A stretch of DNA of 64,000 bases from NCBI RefSeq assembly GCF_008831285.2, contig NC_045143.1, forward strand, positions 10,797,503-10,861,502. The letters are read 5' to 3'. Each line of letters begins with the position of its first letter. Position 1 is the stretch's first letter. Below are positions 1-12,079 of the stretch, piece after piece. Source of the stretch: Nymphaea colorata. Taxonomy: Eukaryota > Streptophyta > Magnoliopsida > Nymphaeales > Nymphaeaceae. Both the position numbers and the translations under genes were made by a program. The notes under the pieces are model-generated. The model had not been told where the DNA came from, made no database searches, and was given only the letters and a program-made list of their open reading frames with translations.

Positions 1-3000
1 CACATAAGTGTGCCAGGTCAGATGAATCACCTGCTGCCTTATAGCCAAATCTATAATTTTCTCCTGCCAAAACAGTTTAAAGGATTTTAGAACTTTTGTT
101 TGTTTTAAGTACCATATGCAACAATGGGAACTTCATACCTGCTACAACTCCACTTACTCCAAGCTCTTTGGATAACCTCTCTACAAATTGTCGTGGACTA
201 AGGTACCGAACATTTGAAAAATTAACATGGTATTCTAGTGGCACCATATTACCGCAAAGAGGTGCCCAAGAAGCAAGGACCCGCTTCCTGTCACAGTTCG
301 CAACTATAGGTGCCCTGTAAAGGAAAATCCTTCACAACTTACAGAGATGCTTGTAGAAAATTCATTGCAGGACCATAATTGCACAACCATCATTGCCTCT
401 TAAATGAGCAAAAACTAAATGCAGACAGAAAGCTTTTCCTCCTAAATATCTTATATGGGGATGCAAGCAATAATTATGAAGACGTGATGGGTTTTATGGC
501 AGCTACTTTTCTACATAGTCCATGTGCTAAGCATGAAAAGAACAGCCATTTATCTGCAGGAAAACAGAACCTGAAGTATACTTTTTCACTGACAAAACAA
601 GTGTAATCCATAGTTTACATATCATTCCGATAGGCAGAACATACAGTGACTGTAACAACAAAAATAGCCTTAGTTACCATAAGAAGCAGAGTGGTCCTAT
701 GGACATGTGGTCTTGAGGTAATATTCACCACTGTAGTACCTGATGAATAACTTGTAATACCATGACAAGGTAAATCGATGTAGAAGTCCCCACTCTGTCA
801 TCATCATGATCGCAATCATCATTACATTATTGGCATCAAGTTCTATCCAACCAATTGTGGTTGGCATTATCAGTCTCCATTAATTTACAATGACAGCTTT
901 CAGCTAAAGATCGAAATTCTTCATACGCCATCCACTGCTCCTTTCAAAGTTTTCAATTTCTCATGTTAATATCATGATATCTTTCTCTTTCTTATAAAGA
1001 AAACTAACATATTTTCGGTGCATGTTTTCACTTTTCTTTTTTTCCGTTTCATTGAAAATTTTAAAAGCAACTTTGAACCTTTGTCAATATATTTTGAAAA
1101 TAAATATAAAGGTTTTCATTTTATAATTATTATTTGAGTTAAATGGGGTCGCAAAAAATTAACAAAAAAAACTCAAAGGTACCTAGCTGATAGAAACCGA
1201 ACTACTTTTGCGGTTATGGTTTAAATATGTTGCACTGATATCTTTTTGGGCTTTTGGATAGTTTGTACCATCCATTCTTGTAAAACTCCACATTACTGTG
1301 CCACTATTACCAAAAGAAGTGGTAAGATAGACGAGAGAAGGATAGAAAGCTTGACGTGAAATTTTTTCCTCATAGCCTCATCCTTTTCTCTATCTGCAAA
1401 AGAACATAGAGTTTTACAGAGTCATCTTCCTTTTCTCCACCATTTCATCCAATCCCTCTCCCTTTTTACCTTTTCTTTCTCTTCTTCCTTTCATTTTTTT
1501 TTTGCCTTTTTCCATATTTCCTACCTTCTGTTTGCTCTCATGTTCTCCTCTTCCTCTTTTCATTGCATCATCATTGACATCATTATTGATATTAGTAGCA
1601 AATACTTGGATGAATAGGGAAAATTGGATGAATAGGGAAAAACTTAAAGAGAATTGCCACATGCAAGCTTTCTAGTCTAAACCAATTTCACAGTTACCAT
1701 TTAGTAAAAGCTTAAACATAAGACTATGAATAAGTACCATCTAGTAAAAGCTTACCCATAAGACTATGAATAAGTACCCTTTCACTGTTCCTGTCAAAGC
1801 CTACGACACTACGTAGTACGTAGATATGATTTACAGTTGATTTGGTAACAGTAGACTCCTGTTGATGTAAGAGTATTTTGTTAGTAGCCAAGATTTTGCT
1901 TTTCCTTTAGATAATGTTATAAAATCATGTATGTGCAAGAGTGTGGCCATTCAAGGATTGATTCTTACTAAATCAACAATACAGATCACCTCTACCCCAT
2001 ACAGTCAAAATTGTTTGAAATTTGAAACAACTTGAAAGCACTAAGATATTAGGGGCACTTGTGCATAATCGTGTAGATGAGGCTTGTAGTGCATCCAACA
2101 CCCACATTACTAAGTATTACCCTCTCCAGCTTGCTTCAATCAACCAAAAAATGAAGCTTCAGCTACGGAAAGATACCATTATAGATCAATATCACTAAAG
2201 CAAAGTTTCAGTTAGACAATAAATGAAAGAAGCAAGAGTAGACATGATCTTGCAACTGTCTTTAACCTTTTAATGTTTGTTGTGTCAGACTCATATATAT
2301 TGTCCAACACCGAACTCATGTAAGTGTCCTTGCAACGTATGAGATGCCTGAACATGTGGGACCTACATAAGGGCCTTCATTGCTGTCCAAGCATAAACAA
2401 ATGTTATTTCCTCAAGAAAATTATTTTTACATCCCCCAAAAATTTACTCATTTCCTGAAAGCTTCATCCACAATTTTCATGGGAAACCCCAAAAGGCTCA
2501 AATTGTATGTGACGTAAGGATTAAATCTCTATCCCTATAACCTAATAATAGAATTTCGAGTTTTGAAAACTCAAAATAGTTCTCTGAAGAACAAAGTTAA
2601 TTCAAAAAAACTGCATAACGGCGCATTGTAAAATGAAAAGTGTGAAAAAAAATTAATTAAGTCAAAACACTGTGACCTCCAATATTCATATTTTCATGCT
2701 TAGTCTCCAGAAAATTCTTTTCCAATTATGTCTTGATCTTTTGCAGTTGAGTTTTCCTGTGCTACGTTAAGTTGCACATTGTTTCAGATAGTGGACTGTA
2801 TAGACACAACGGGAGCGAAGAGAAATCATCTCTAGAGCAATTTTATGCTGAAATAAGAGAAACGACAGCATCATTAGTTTAGTGCAAGAAACAAACTTAC
2901 GTTAATTTTTTAGCATAAAATTACAAATGATGCATAGTACTTCATAGGAGCAGGCTCACAATTTTCATAATTTAAACAGAATTCTGAAATCAAATTTAAG

Positions 3001-5578
3001 CAATAAAAAAATTAAGCATACTTATGTGCCCAACCAAGAACTTCTGCCATGCCAATAAATGAAAGAAGGAAGGGAGTTCCAGCCTTTGATGCTTGTATTG
3101 CAAGTTCTCGATGGCCAACATGAAGGGCCTCAAATTTTCCCAAAGCAACAATACCACCTATAAAATAAGTGAAGTAGTGAAATACCTGAGTAGGAATCAA
3201 ACAATTGGAATCAGAACATGGCACAAATTCCAGAAAAGAACAATCAAACAGCATGAATCCCTTCACCTTCTCAGCCATAAGGAAAGTTACAAGCTTCTGT
3301 ACAACAAACATCTGTCAAATAAACCTGAGTGGCTAGTGGCTAGTGGCTACTGACTTTCCTGTTGGGAACCACAGCTTCACCGTCAGAATCATCAGTTCCG
3401 ATCTCCATAATCTTGGAACCAGGTAATTAAACCTAGATAACCTTCCTAACTATATGAAAGTCTGGTTTCGTAATTACTGTTAACTAGGTCAAACATCTGA
3501 CAATGCCTAGTAGATATTTCATCATGAGAAAACTACATGGTGCACAACTAAATGATATCATGGTTAAATGAGCCAAGATAGTTTTTCCTTAGCATGCTAA
3601 GGCATATACACAAGTCTATGAGTATATTGTATAGTGCATGTGATAGTATCTCCTTGCAACATTTTCCTTCCACTCACATTTCTGAATCATTAGAACCTAC
3701 ACAAGCAGCTGTCTGTGATGCCAGTCCTTCTGGTGTTAAATTTTTACCATTACTCTCCTTCGCCCATAAATTTTCTTCCATATTATTTTCTTCCTTGATA
3801 TCTTCATGCACCAACACAGACAAACATTTATTTATCATTTCCATCCTATCAATTCTCTTCCTATCAGCTCTGTCCAATTATTCTAACTTTATTTCCTTTT
3901 CCTTCTCTTTCTATCTAATTTGTCCAATTATTCTAACTTTATTTTCCTTTTCATTCCATTATAGATAAGCCTAAGCAAGTATTAGGAATGGTTAAGCATT
4001 TCTCCTTGCACCTACATTCTAAATCTGCAAAGGATGTGCCCTCAAATAAGCAGCTTCCCTTGATTTCGAATACAAAGGTAAAGTTGAGAAATCTGGCTGA
4101 CAATTGACTTGGCTAGTATGCATATCTAACATTTGGGAGACAGACAACCTCGTGCAACTCCATGGTAAATATGCTCATAAATAAGAAGGTGTCACCAGCA
4201 ATATTATCCAGAGCATCCATTTTGAGAAATAAAGTATAAATAATTTGGGCACAACTTTATTAGACATGGTAGTTATCTAACAACAATTGATCGTATTTTT
4301 GCAGCTGGGAAGACAGATTGTTGACAAGAAAGGATTAGGCTACTCAACAGATCGGTCATACGAAGACTATTTAGAAGTTAGACGATCCAACTTTCTATTC
4401 ACTCGTGGGATCTGGGCGGGCTCCTCTCCTCTTCATACAAAGGAATCTTTAAGATCTTACTGTGTAAACGCTGAAGTATCTATACATGAAAGAAAAAATT
4501 ATTTGATTTTGTAGTATCTGAAAGAGTAATGAATAGCATCAAGAGCCTTCTAGTTAAGAATGGACTGAGGCCTGCTACAAACAACAAGTAGGCGCACAGT
4601 GCCTTGAGGAATTAGTCTCTTTCACTTCATCTATCTGCCAGGAAGAAAACATTTTCTTCTCATGGAAATAGGAAGGAGAAAAGAACAAAGAAAGAAGAAC
4701 AACCACAAGCACCACAAAAGGAAGACCAGAAACCACACCCACCAATCACACATTCTTGATCCGGACCACAATCAATCAGAAGCTTATCTTCCACCACTTC
4801 TTTGGAGTTCATATAAGCACTCTGGGAGTAGCAAAAGCTAGTAATTTTCATGGGCGAACACAATACTTTCAGCATCTTACGACCAGAAAAAGAGTCTGTC
4901 CTTCTACAGCACATGCATCTGCTACACAAGAGAAACAGAATAAGAATCAAGGAAGGAAACCCTTTCAGACTCCACGAAAAGAAAATTTTGCATGGATATG
5001 CAACGCCACAACATAATTTCACTCTTCAGAATCATCACATCTATTCTTTCCACAGAGCAAAGCAGAAGATTATATGATTATTTGAACTCAGAACCATCAT
5101 CCCAGTTATTAAATTGTCCAAACAACCCAGTACATAAAACATCTTGATGGATATAACCAACATATCTATGTCAAACGTCCTCATTCATCCACTAGCAATC
5201 TCTAGGAGCTAGTTCAGGATAGACAATAAAAAGAGAGAAGAAACTCAAATTCTGTCCACTATCAAAATTTAACTGAACAACCTCTCTTCCAACAAAAAGG
5301 GGAAACTATATGCATCAAATGAATGAGCTTCCTTATCTTGCTTCATTGATTGAAAGAGAGAGAGAGAGAGTGTGTGTGTGTGTGTGTGTTTGGGGAAGAA
5401 CCAATAGTCATTATAAGCTCGCTCGACAATGAAATTCAACCGAACCAATTACTTAACCAATAAAAAGACGAACAACAAAACCTTCAGAAGCCACGAAGAA
5501 GGATGAATCCGAGCGTCACCTGTTCCTGCAGCAGAGAGGCTGTGCAAAGGGCCTCAGAGAAAGGGAAGCAAAACCCAT
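1..5578 (-). CDS. RIBF: Plastid FAD synthetase (RibF-like), 3'-truncated by window edge
   Basis: FMN adenylyltransferase: makes FAD from FMN and ATP, expected in plastids. Exons on the minus strand: 5578-5520, 4921-4743, 3157-3022, 314-139 and 63-1 (continues off the window). Phases match at every junction (2, 1, 2, 1). The 204 residues visible start with a Ser/Arg/Cys-rich segment free of acidic residues ([19 protein letters not shown]), a likely transit peptide. Next comes a variable linker, then [18 protein letters not shown] with the H-x-G-H nucleotide-binding signature at residues 92-95, then [31 protein letters not shown] and [13 protein letters not shown], all typical of plant RIBF1/2. 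I chose ATG 5576-5578 because it begins a 59-nt exon with a good donor (AG|GTGACG) whose phase fits the next acceptor, after a pyrimidine-rich tract. The third intron is about 2.7 kb. The C-terminal part lies outside. Family call is firm; the first exon is inferred. Confidence 0.9.
315..3021 (-). other. Large intron of the FAD synthetase gene
   Basis: Lies between the exon ending with the donor AA|GTATGC and the exon following the acceptor TTTACAG|GGCACC. About 2.7 kb, A/T-rich, no coding sequence recognised. It contains a 40-bp tandem duplication (see 1696-1777). Confidence 0.8.
1696..1777. repeat. 40-bp tandem duplication inside RIBF intron
   Basis: Two adjacent 40-bp units, each starting ACCAT(T/C)TAGTAAAAGCTTA and ending ACTATGAATAAGT, differing at a few positions. 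Intronic, no function inferred. Confidence 0.8.
3158..4742 (-). other. Second intron of the FAD synthetase gene
   Basis: Bounded by donor ATTG|GTGGGT and acceptor TTTATAG|GTGGTA. Contains a 50-bp imperfect duplication at about 3871-3955 (repeat of TGTCCAATTATTCTAACTTT). No coding sequence recognised. Confidence 0.75.
5352..5391. repeat. (GA)n(GT)n microsatellite in first RIBF intron
   Basis: A compound dinucleotide run of GA repeats followed directly by GT repeats. It lies in the intron between the transit-peptide exon (5578-5520) and the second exon. Confidence 0.9.
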
Positions 5579-5900
5579 TATCGCTATGCTGGTGGTGGAG
5601 AAAGCCAACAACCTGAATGCCAAGATTTCATGAAAAAAAGTTCATGGCTTCCCGACCTTCACCTTCCACCCGCGACTACGTCGTACCCATTTCTTCTTGG
5701 ATCAATTACCGTCTAACGAATTGGGTCTTAGTTCGGGAGGCAAAAAAAGGAAGATGAGCGGGTGCTTTTTTGCTTTCGCCTTTTGACAGCGCCCCAGGGA
5801 TGGGGACGGGGTGAGCAGGGGTCCACGGGCGTGCGGCGCCAAAATCGCTTTCTAACGTTAAATATGAATGCCCGTTACAAATGCTAAAAGTTTTATTTCC

Positions 5901-6505
5901 AACCACGTTTTTATCGTCAAATGTTGCTTGTGAAGGTAAAGAACGAAGATATTTAAAACTTTCTAAAAGGTTCATTAACTTCTCAATGAATCGTTCATGA
6001 AAATTTTAAAACATTTTAGAAGTTCGCATATTTAACGTGATTTTTTAAAAAATGAATAATGTAGGAAAAATATTTTTCTCACTCTTAAGTGGCTTGAATG
6101 CAACCACGTATTTATCGTCATATATCTTTTTAAAGGTAAGGAGACGAAGCATCTAAAACTTTCTAAAAGGTTCAATAACTTCTAAAGAAACTTTTATGAG
6201 AAACATATTTTTGAAGCTCGCATATTTAACGTGTTTTTAAAAAGAACGATAACGGTAAATGTGGGAAAGATATTTTTCTCACTCTTAAGTGGCTTCAATG
6301 CACCCACGTTTTTATCGTCATATATCTTTTTTAAAGGTAAAGAGAGCCTGTAAGACTTTCTAAAAGGTTCAATAACTTGTAAAGAAACTTTTATGAAAAA
6401 TATATTTTATAAGTTCGCATATTTAACGTGTTTTTAAAAAGAACCGTAATGGTTAACGTAGGAAAGATATTTTTCTGACTCTTTTAGTGGCATCAATGCA
6501 GTCAC
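5901..6505. repeat. Three ~200-bp tandem units upstream of RIBF
   Basis: Three head-to-tail diverged copies with a period of about 201 bp, starting near 5901, 6102 and 6303. Each carries, in order, ACCACGT(T/A)TTTATCGTCA, AACTTTCTAAAAGGTTCA, TCGCATATTTAACGTG and TATTTTTCTCACTCTTAAGT. The array lies 0.3-0.9 kb upstream of the FAD synthetase start codon, in or just beyond the promoter region. Open frames inside it show no protein similarity I can recognise. Confidence 0.85.
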
Positions 6506-8318
6506 GCGCAGGATGAAACGCCCCGCGGTGCGCACATAGGAACCTCAAAGGATCAGATTTATTTTGTTATGGATCCAAATCCAATAAGGCAATGGACTTT
6601 GTTGAGCAATTTTTGCAATTGAAATTGAACGGGAACCTCAAGTAATCTGAAAAAAATTAAATAATGATGTTTATCTAAACATAAGATTTGAACCTAGCCT
6701 GACTTGGATCCGTTATATAAAAATCATAAACCAAGTCAGAGTTTGAATCTGAAACTGAGATTTGCATGCTTAGATCCGTAAGTGCATGTGATAATATGTT
6801 TGTCATCGATCAAGTGGATTCTGGAAAGGATACTTGGAGGCCGTTTGGCACCAGTAACAAATGTCTATTGTCGTTCGAATCTGTTCCAACAATTAAGCAG
6901 TTTCATGAAACCTTACAATATAGCGTTTCATGAATCTACCTTAAAGAAGTTAGGAAGATAAATCATATAATCTAAAAAAGTTTGTAAGCTTATCAAAATA
7001 TCTGACCAAATGAAAACCTGTTGTAAGTTACTAACGCATATGATTAGACATGATTTTAATGTTTATTTAGGAGAAACCACCTTGGGTGTAAAACTTCATA
7101 ACACATTCAAAGTTGAGCCATGTTACACCTTTTAACTCGAGTGTTAACTCGAGTGTCGTGTCGTGTTTACCAGCATTTACAGCCTAAAAAAGTAACGTAC
7201 CAAAACATGATAATGGCCATGAGAAATCTCAAACCTTCAACCCTTTGAATATAATAACGGCCTTGCTTTGGTTGCGCTATGTCCTTTGATATAACTTGTT
7301 GCTTCATTTGAAATATTATTATGGGAAGGTAAATTTTAACACTTAAAAGTTGCCCAGAAATCCATTAAAATCCATGATGATATTTTATGAGTTCTCATGT
7401 CTGTAGGTTTCCATACATTCGAGCAAGTTTCAACGAGCAAATGAGATTCAGCAACAGCATAGAGACAGGCCCAGGTCAATCGGAATAAGGTGATGGTTTG
7501 GTTCTCATATATATCCAGCTATTGGGTTCAAATATCCAGATCCGAGTAAATGGATCCTGTGAGCTCTCGGAAATCGAGACGTCCCCTGACTCGTGCTTTG
7601 AATTTTGTGTCACTTTGTCTCGCCCCTAGATTTGGATCAAGCGTACGGATCCAAACCTTGGGCTTGTTATAAGATCCTTTACTTTACAGTGGGCGTAAAT
7701 ATAGATGGGTTTCGCTTTTGCTGGTGGATTGCCGGCAAGGATCCCATTCGGGTTGGATATGAACCAATTACGGTTTAAACATATCACATTCAAGGGACGT
7801 TAGCATCAAAGTTTTATCATTTTTAAATTTTTTTACTTCTTTTACAAAAAATTTATCACATGAATCTGATCTTTAATTAAATAACTTTTTCTAATGTATA
7901 AAATTTTATAAAAATTTAAGAATAATTAGCAGCTAGAAAGGATTTTTTTTTTTTGGTAAAATTCGTGTACATGTCAAAAGATTTTGACATTTATGTCCGA
8001 TTTTCGTGGTTTTATTTTGAACATCACATCCATTCTCCCCTATTCATGTTACGCCTAATTAAAAATTTGTGTTGGAGATTAATCAAAAATTAATCCAGAA
8101 CATTATCAATTCCAGTTCATAGTGGAGTACATGATCTGGTTTTAACCATGTCTCTTAATTTCTTACCTGAATGTGACCATGTTCTATGTCCAGATGCACC
8201 TACATTCAGATACCTCGGATTAAGATTGCATGCATGCATGCATAAAACACTATATTTTGTTTTTGTCCTAAAAGTTAAAACCAGTGGACTGGTTTTGGCA
8301 GTATTATATGAAGTACCG
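6506..8318. other. Intergenic DNA, no gene recognised
   Basis: About 1.8 kb of A/T-rich spacer. Short frames are broken by stops and match nothing known to me. I see no RNA gene or array here. Confidence 0.6.
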
Positions 8319-8495
8319 GTTTATGAGTCGACTCGAGTTTTTAAAACTCGAACTTGACTCGTTTATCATTTCGAGTATCTTTGTAAGCTCGAACTCGGCT
8401 CATTTACAAACGAGTCGAGCACGGGCCAAATTTTTTCAAGCGAGTTTAAGTCGAGGCAGAGTTGGCTCGACTCGTTGTGCAGCCCTAATTGGAGC
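8319..8495. repeat. GAGCTCGA-rich dispersed element, fragment
   Basis: Dense in TCGACTCG/CTCGAACT words and ending GACTCGTTGTGCAGCCCTAA. The terminal GCAGCCCTA matches the ends of the related element at 24252-24623. The left end is not clear. Probably a decayed Mutator-like MITE of the family defined at 12762-13255. Confidence 0.6.
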
Positions 8496-8907
8496 TTGTA
8501 GAAAAAGCACTCTTTGGTTTAGACTTCAAGCTTTGAAAGCACTTCAAAATGAGGTTGTTTTTAACTCTGCAGTGCTGAAATTTTTACACCTCTCTTGTTT
8601 GTCTTGGGAGGAGACATGAGTTGTCTTTTGATCAAATTGTTGTTGCGGTGTGCTTTTGTCAAGGATTCAAGCACCCTTGTATAACTCTTATTGCACATAG
8701 ATGGATATGTTTATTTTTGCGGCCTTAGAAAACTTTAAATGCATAGAATACACCGTGTTGTGTCGCAACTATACAGATAATTTTTTATTTATGTCTCTAT
8801 TACATTAGGACATTTCGAGCTATATGCCAACTATGTAAGCACCTTTTATTGCACATTCCCTGGTAAATGGTAATGTGAGTGTATAATCATAAGGCAGGTT
8901 GACATGC

Positions 8908-9108
8908 AAGGGTAGAGCCAAAAATTTTTCATGAAGGGGACCAAATTAAAGTCTCTAAATTTTGATAAGAGCTGAAATATCATTTTTCAAAATTATTATA
9001 TAAGACAAGTGAAATTTTCTAAAATTTACATGTAACTTTTTTTTTAAAAAAAAAATTAAGGTAGGGCTAGGGCCCATGCGGCCCCACCTTGTCTCCGCTC
9101 CTATTGAC
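8908..9108 (+). repeat. Dispersed A/T-rich repeat family B, copy 1
   Basis: About 200 bp with the sequence order GAGCCAAAAATTTTTCATGA, AATTAAAGT, TTGATAAGAGCTGAAATATC, ATATAAGACAAGTGAAATTT, poly-A/T and GGGCCCATGCGGCCCCACCTT. The same order recurs at 10968-11130, 11705-11905 and, inverted, at 30815-30985 and 40432-40600. Family unknown; the short non-coding form suggests a MITE or a SINE-like element. Confidence 0.7.
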
Positions 9109-9716
9109 ATGTAAATAACAAATAAACATATATGAGTAAAAGTGTTGTCTCCCTTACTTCTAGACATGCTGAGCTCCAATGTTGCAATCAAAAAGGGATT
9201 GATTTCGTGAAAGATAGAGATCAGTCAATGGAGAAATACTTGATAGTTAAACTAGTGACCATTAAAGCCATATAGAAGCTATATGTCTTTATAGCTTAAC
9301 AAATGATATACTTCCAAAAACAGAAGTTCAACTTATAATGTAACAATAATCTACCCAAGGTATTTTAGCTTCACATAAATTTCATAGCAAAGCTGTGAAG
9401 TGTTGTAAGTAGCACCTTCTTCTACATACTTTTGTTCGCAAATATGAGGCCTTATTTTCTTCAAAAGTCTACAAATATAGGCTTTAAACCAAACTTTTTT
9501 TAAATTTGTTCATGTGATGATAACATAACGTAGACAATGAAAGTAAATATGGTTTACTCTCAAAAAACTTTTAACATGTAGATGATAGAACAACAAAAGA
9601 AATGAAGTAATGATTGTAGTCGACCACTATTCATGTGGTGGCAATGAGTTTGTAAAAAGAAAAAAAAAACTAAAACTATCACATAAATAAGTGGCACTCA
9701 TAAAGAATAAACCCAT

Positions 9717-9950
9717 GCCCCCAAGGGGGTTGGCGCAATTTGGGGTGGGGGTAGGTAGGTTGTCAGTTTTCATTTTGAATCCCCGAAGTATCAACTCTCT
9801 GGGGTACAAAAGGGTAACCACTGACGCACAAGTTGAAGCATGGCAGGGACGACACTCCGCATGTACTCTTGGGAGACAAGGGTTGGGTGAGAGTTTTGCC
9901 TCTCATTTGAGCGGTGCGATAGAATACTCATCTTGCTCACCCAGATAAAA
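9717..9950 (+). mobile_element. tRNA-like SINE with near-perfect 11-bp target duplication
   Basis: A 234-bp insert flanked by AATAAACCCAT (9706-9716) and AATAAACTCAT (9951-9961), one mismatch. Near its left end TTGGCGCAATTTGG resembles a pol III A-box, and TTTTGAATCCCC about 40 bp later resembles a B-box. It ends in CCAGATAAAA. A second, 3'-only copy of the same family is at 13266-13335. No coding potential. Confidence 0.6.
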
Positions 9951-10105
9951 AATAAACTCATAAGCTATAAGGGCACACCAAGTAGCAAATTCATAGTATC
10001 ACAAAAACATGTGATAATATCAAAAAAAATAAACCCATAAGCTGTCAGGACACACCAAATTACCAACTCAACAATTTAGAGAGCATGACAAGGTAAAATC
10101 ATTTA
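9951..10105. repeat. ~78-bp imperfect direct repeat next to SINE
   Basis: AATAAACTCATAAGCTATAA followed by GGGCACACCAAGTAG recurs as AATAAACCCATAAGCTGTCA followed by GGACACACCAAATTA about 78 bp later. The repeat abuts the SINE target duplication. Confidence 0.55.
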
Positions 10106-10774
10106 GCGTACGAAAGATTATTAGTAATGAATCTTCTTCACTTAGTGATATTGGATCATTAAAAACAAAAAAGATTTTCATTGCTAATGGATTCTGAGTC
10201 GCAACTTTTAGTAACAGATGTTGTCATGCATTGTTTTTTTTGGTAAAAATATTTAGCAACAAAAATACTATGTTATTGAAGGTTGTTTATCTTGTAGTGA
10301 TCCTTGTAAAAATACAATGACACTAAAGCAAATTAACTCTACAGTCCATATTGAGCAAATAATTAATGCTCCACTAACCACTTCCAAATTTAGCTCCAAA
10401 TTAAAACCCTTTTGCCTTGTATCAAAATTTATCCAAATTCTCTTTGGTAAATGTAGTGTCAATCAAAAAGGAAATGTTCAACTTGTGGTTCTTGACTCTG
10501 GAAGTGACCAATCACATTGGGCTGCCAAACTAGCGAGCCCCTTCACATTCTAACAAACAACTTTAGTTTATGATAGAGCTCCACTGGATTCTTATTGCCA
10601 TTACTACTTAAAATCACGGTATAATCCTGTTTATCAAAGCTAGAAACAATTTGTCTCTCTAAGCTGACTTTCCCAACCTGATCCTCATTCCTCCCTCCCA
10701 ATTTTTTCCAACCTTCTCAAAAATCATCCCCTTACTTCCAGCTAAAATTTCCTTTCTCTTCAAGTTAGGGGTGC
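10106..10774. other. Intergenic DNA, no gene recognised
   Basis: Open frames of 64-78 codons exist on both strands, but they overlap each other and match no family I know. Nothing else seen. Confidence 0.5.
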
Positions 10775-10885
10775 AGAACAAGTTGAATTGGCTCGAGCTT
10801 GTCTCGTTGAGTTCGGATATATGCTCGAAATATTAAACAAGCCGAGTTCGAGTTGTAAGAATTCGACTCCTTTGCGACCTTACTT
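10772..10885. repeat. GAGCTCGA-rich element, short fragment
   Basis: Begins TAGGGGTGCAGAACAAG and continues with GGCTCGAGCTTGTCTCGTTG, then GAGTTCGAGTTGTAAGAATT. Same word composition as the Mutator-like MITE at 12762-13255, with the right end lost. Confidence 0.55.
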
Positions 10886-10967
10886 CAAGTTGTCTGACCT
10901 CATTCCATGTGCAGCTAGGCTTCTTAGAAATCCCTAATAAAGAAGTCTTTTTAGGCTCAAGCAGCGG

Positions 10968-11130
10968 TGGAGCCAGATATTTTTCATGAGAGGGGTCGAA
11001 TTAAAGTTTCTAAATTTTAACTGAGACCGAAATATCATTTTTCAAAATTTTGATATAGGAAAAGTGATTTTTTTTTTAAAATTACATGTAAATTTTAAAA
11101 AAAAATTGAGGTGGGGCCAAGGCTTATTCT
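10968..11130 (+). repeat. Dispersed repeat family B, copy 2
   Basis: GGAGCCAGATATTTTTCATGA, AATTAAAGTTTCTAAATTTT, GAAATATCATTTTTCAAAAT, GTGGGGCCAAGGC. Same order as the copy at 8908-9108. Immediately downstream, 11131-11700 holds no recognised gene. Confidence 0.7.
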
Positions 11131-11704
11131 ATGCACCAAGAAAAGCTAGGGTCGAGGACTTTCCTCCATCACCACTAGACAAGCCACAACCCAAGAGTCT
11201 AAACCTCCTATTCAACTACATTCTGCTTGACCAGACTCACCTCAAGGACCTCCAACAAAGAAACAGCCCCGCCCGCTCCTGGTTCATAAATTCTCCACCA
11301 ATCTTGAAAGCAGAGGTAGAGCTAGAATTTTTTTTTTTTTTTCTATGGGACACTGAGCATATAGTTAACAAATTTTCAATTAGCCATGAGACAGAGACCT
11401 GTGTCTCGTGGTGCCGTCATAGATAACTAAAATCAGATCTACTCTTATTCAACTACTAATTTAAGCTTTCAGAGAATGAGTTTCGTGGACACACAACTCA
11501 CCATGCCCCCACCTATCTATGCCCGTGGACATCTCCAGATTCTTCTCATAACCACAATTTGCCATCTCTTCATTTTCAATGAACATGCGTCGAGCAGAAC
11601 TGAGCTTCCACATTGGTATCTTGACCTCATACCACCAATCTGCATAAACAATGTTCTCTTTAGCAGATAAGGAAAGAACCAGATGGGTAGTGGCACTATA
11701 GGAC

Positions 11705-11905
11705 AGGGACAAAGCTAGAATTTTTTCGTGAGGGGGACTAATTAAAGTTTTTAAATTTTGACAGGGATCAAAATATCATTTTTCACAATTTTAATATAGG
11801 ACAAGTGAAATTTTCTAAAATTTACATGTGAATCTTTAAAAAAAAAAAACTTTTTTAAGGTGGGACCAAGGCCCCTGCGGGCCCCCCTTAGCTCCCCTCT
11901 TGCTT
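11705..11905 (+). repeat. Dispersed repeat family B, copy 3
   Basis: GGGACAAAGCTAGAATTTTT, GGGGGACTAATTAAAGTTTT, ATATAGGACAAGTGAAATTT and AAGGTGGGACCAAGGCCCCT, ending in a CCCCTTAGCTCCCC terminus. Same order as the other copies. Confidence 0.7.
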
Positions 11906-12079
11906 CCCTCATATCCAACAATTTGCACAATAACACATAGGAGGTTGAAAATTCAAAGCATAGTCATAAAAGAGCACAAAAAAAAATGAACAAACGCAAT
12001 TAAATATGCTAACCGTTTAAAACTTTAGAAAACACCTTTTTTTTTAAAAAAAAAATGCCAAAACAAAAAACTCTCTTTA

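Noticed and set aside
4660..5022. 120-codon frame containing RIBF exon 2, as a single-exon gene
   Set aside because: It lacks an ATG at its left edge and extends through clear splice sites on both sides. Only 4921-4743 is exon.
5706..5975. 89-codon minus-strand frame upstream of RIBF
   Set aside because: It overlaps the 200-bp tandem array and has no family resemblance. It does not join in phase to the RIBF exons, which are fully explained by the ATG at 5578.
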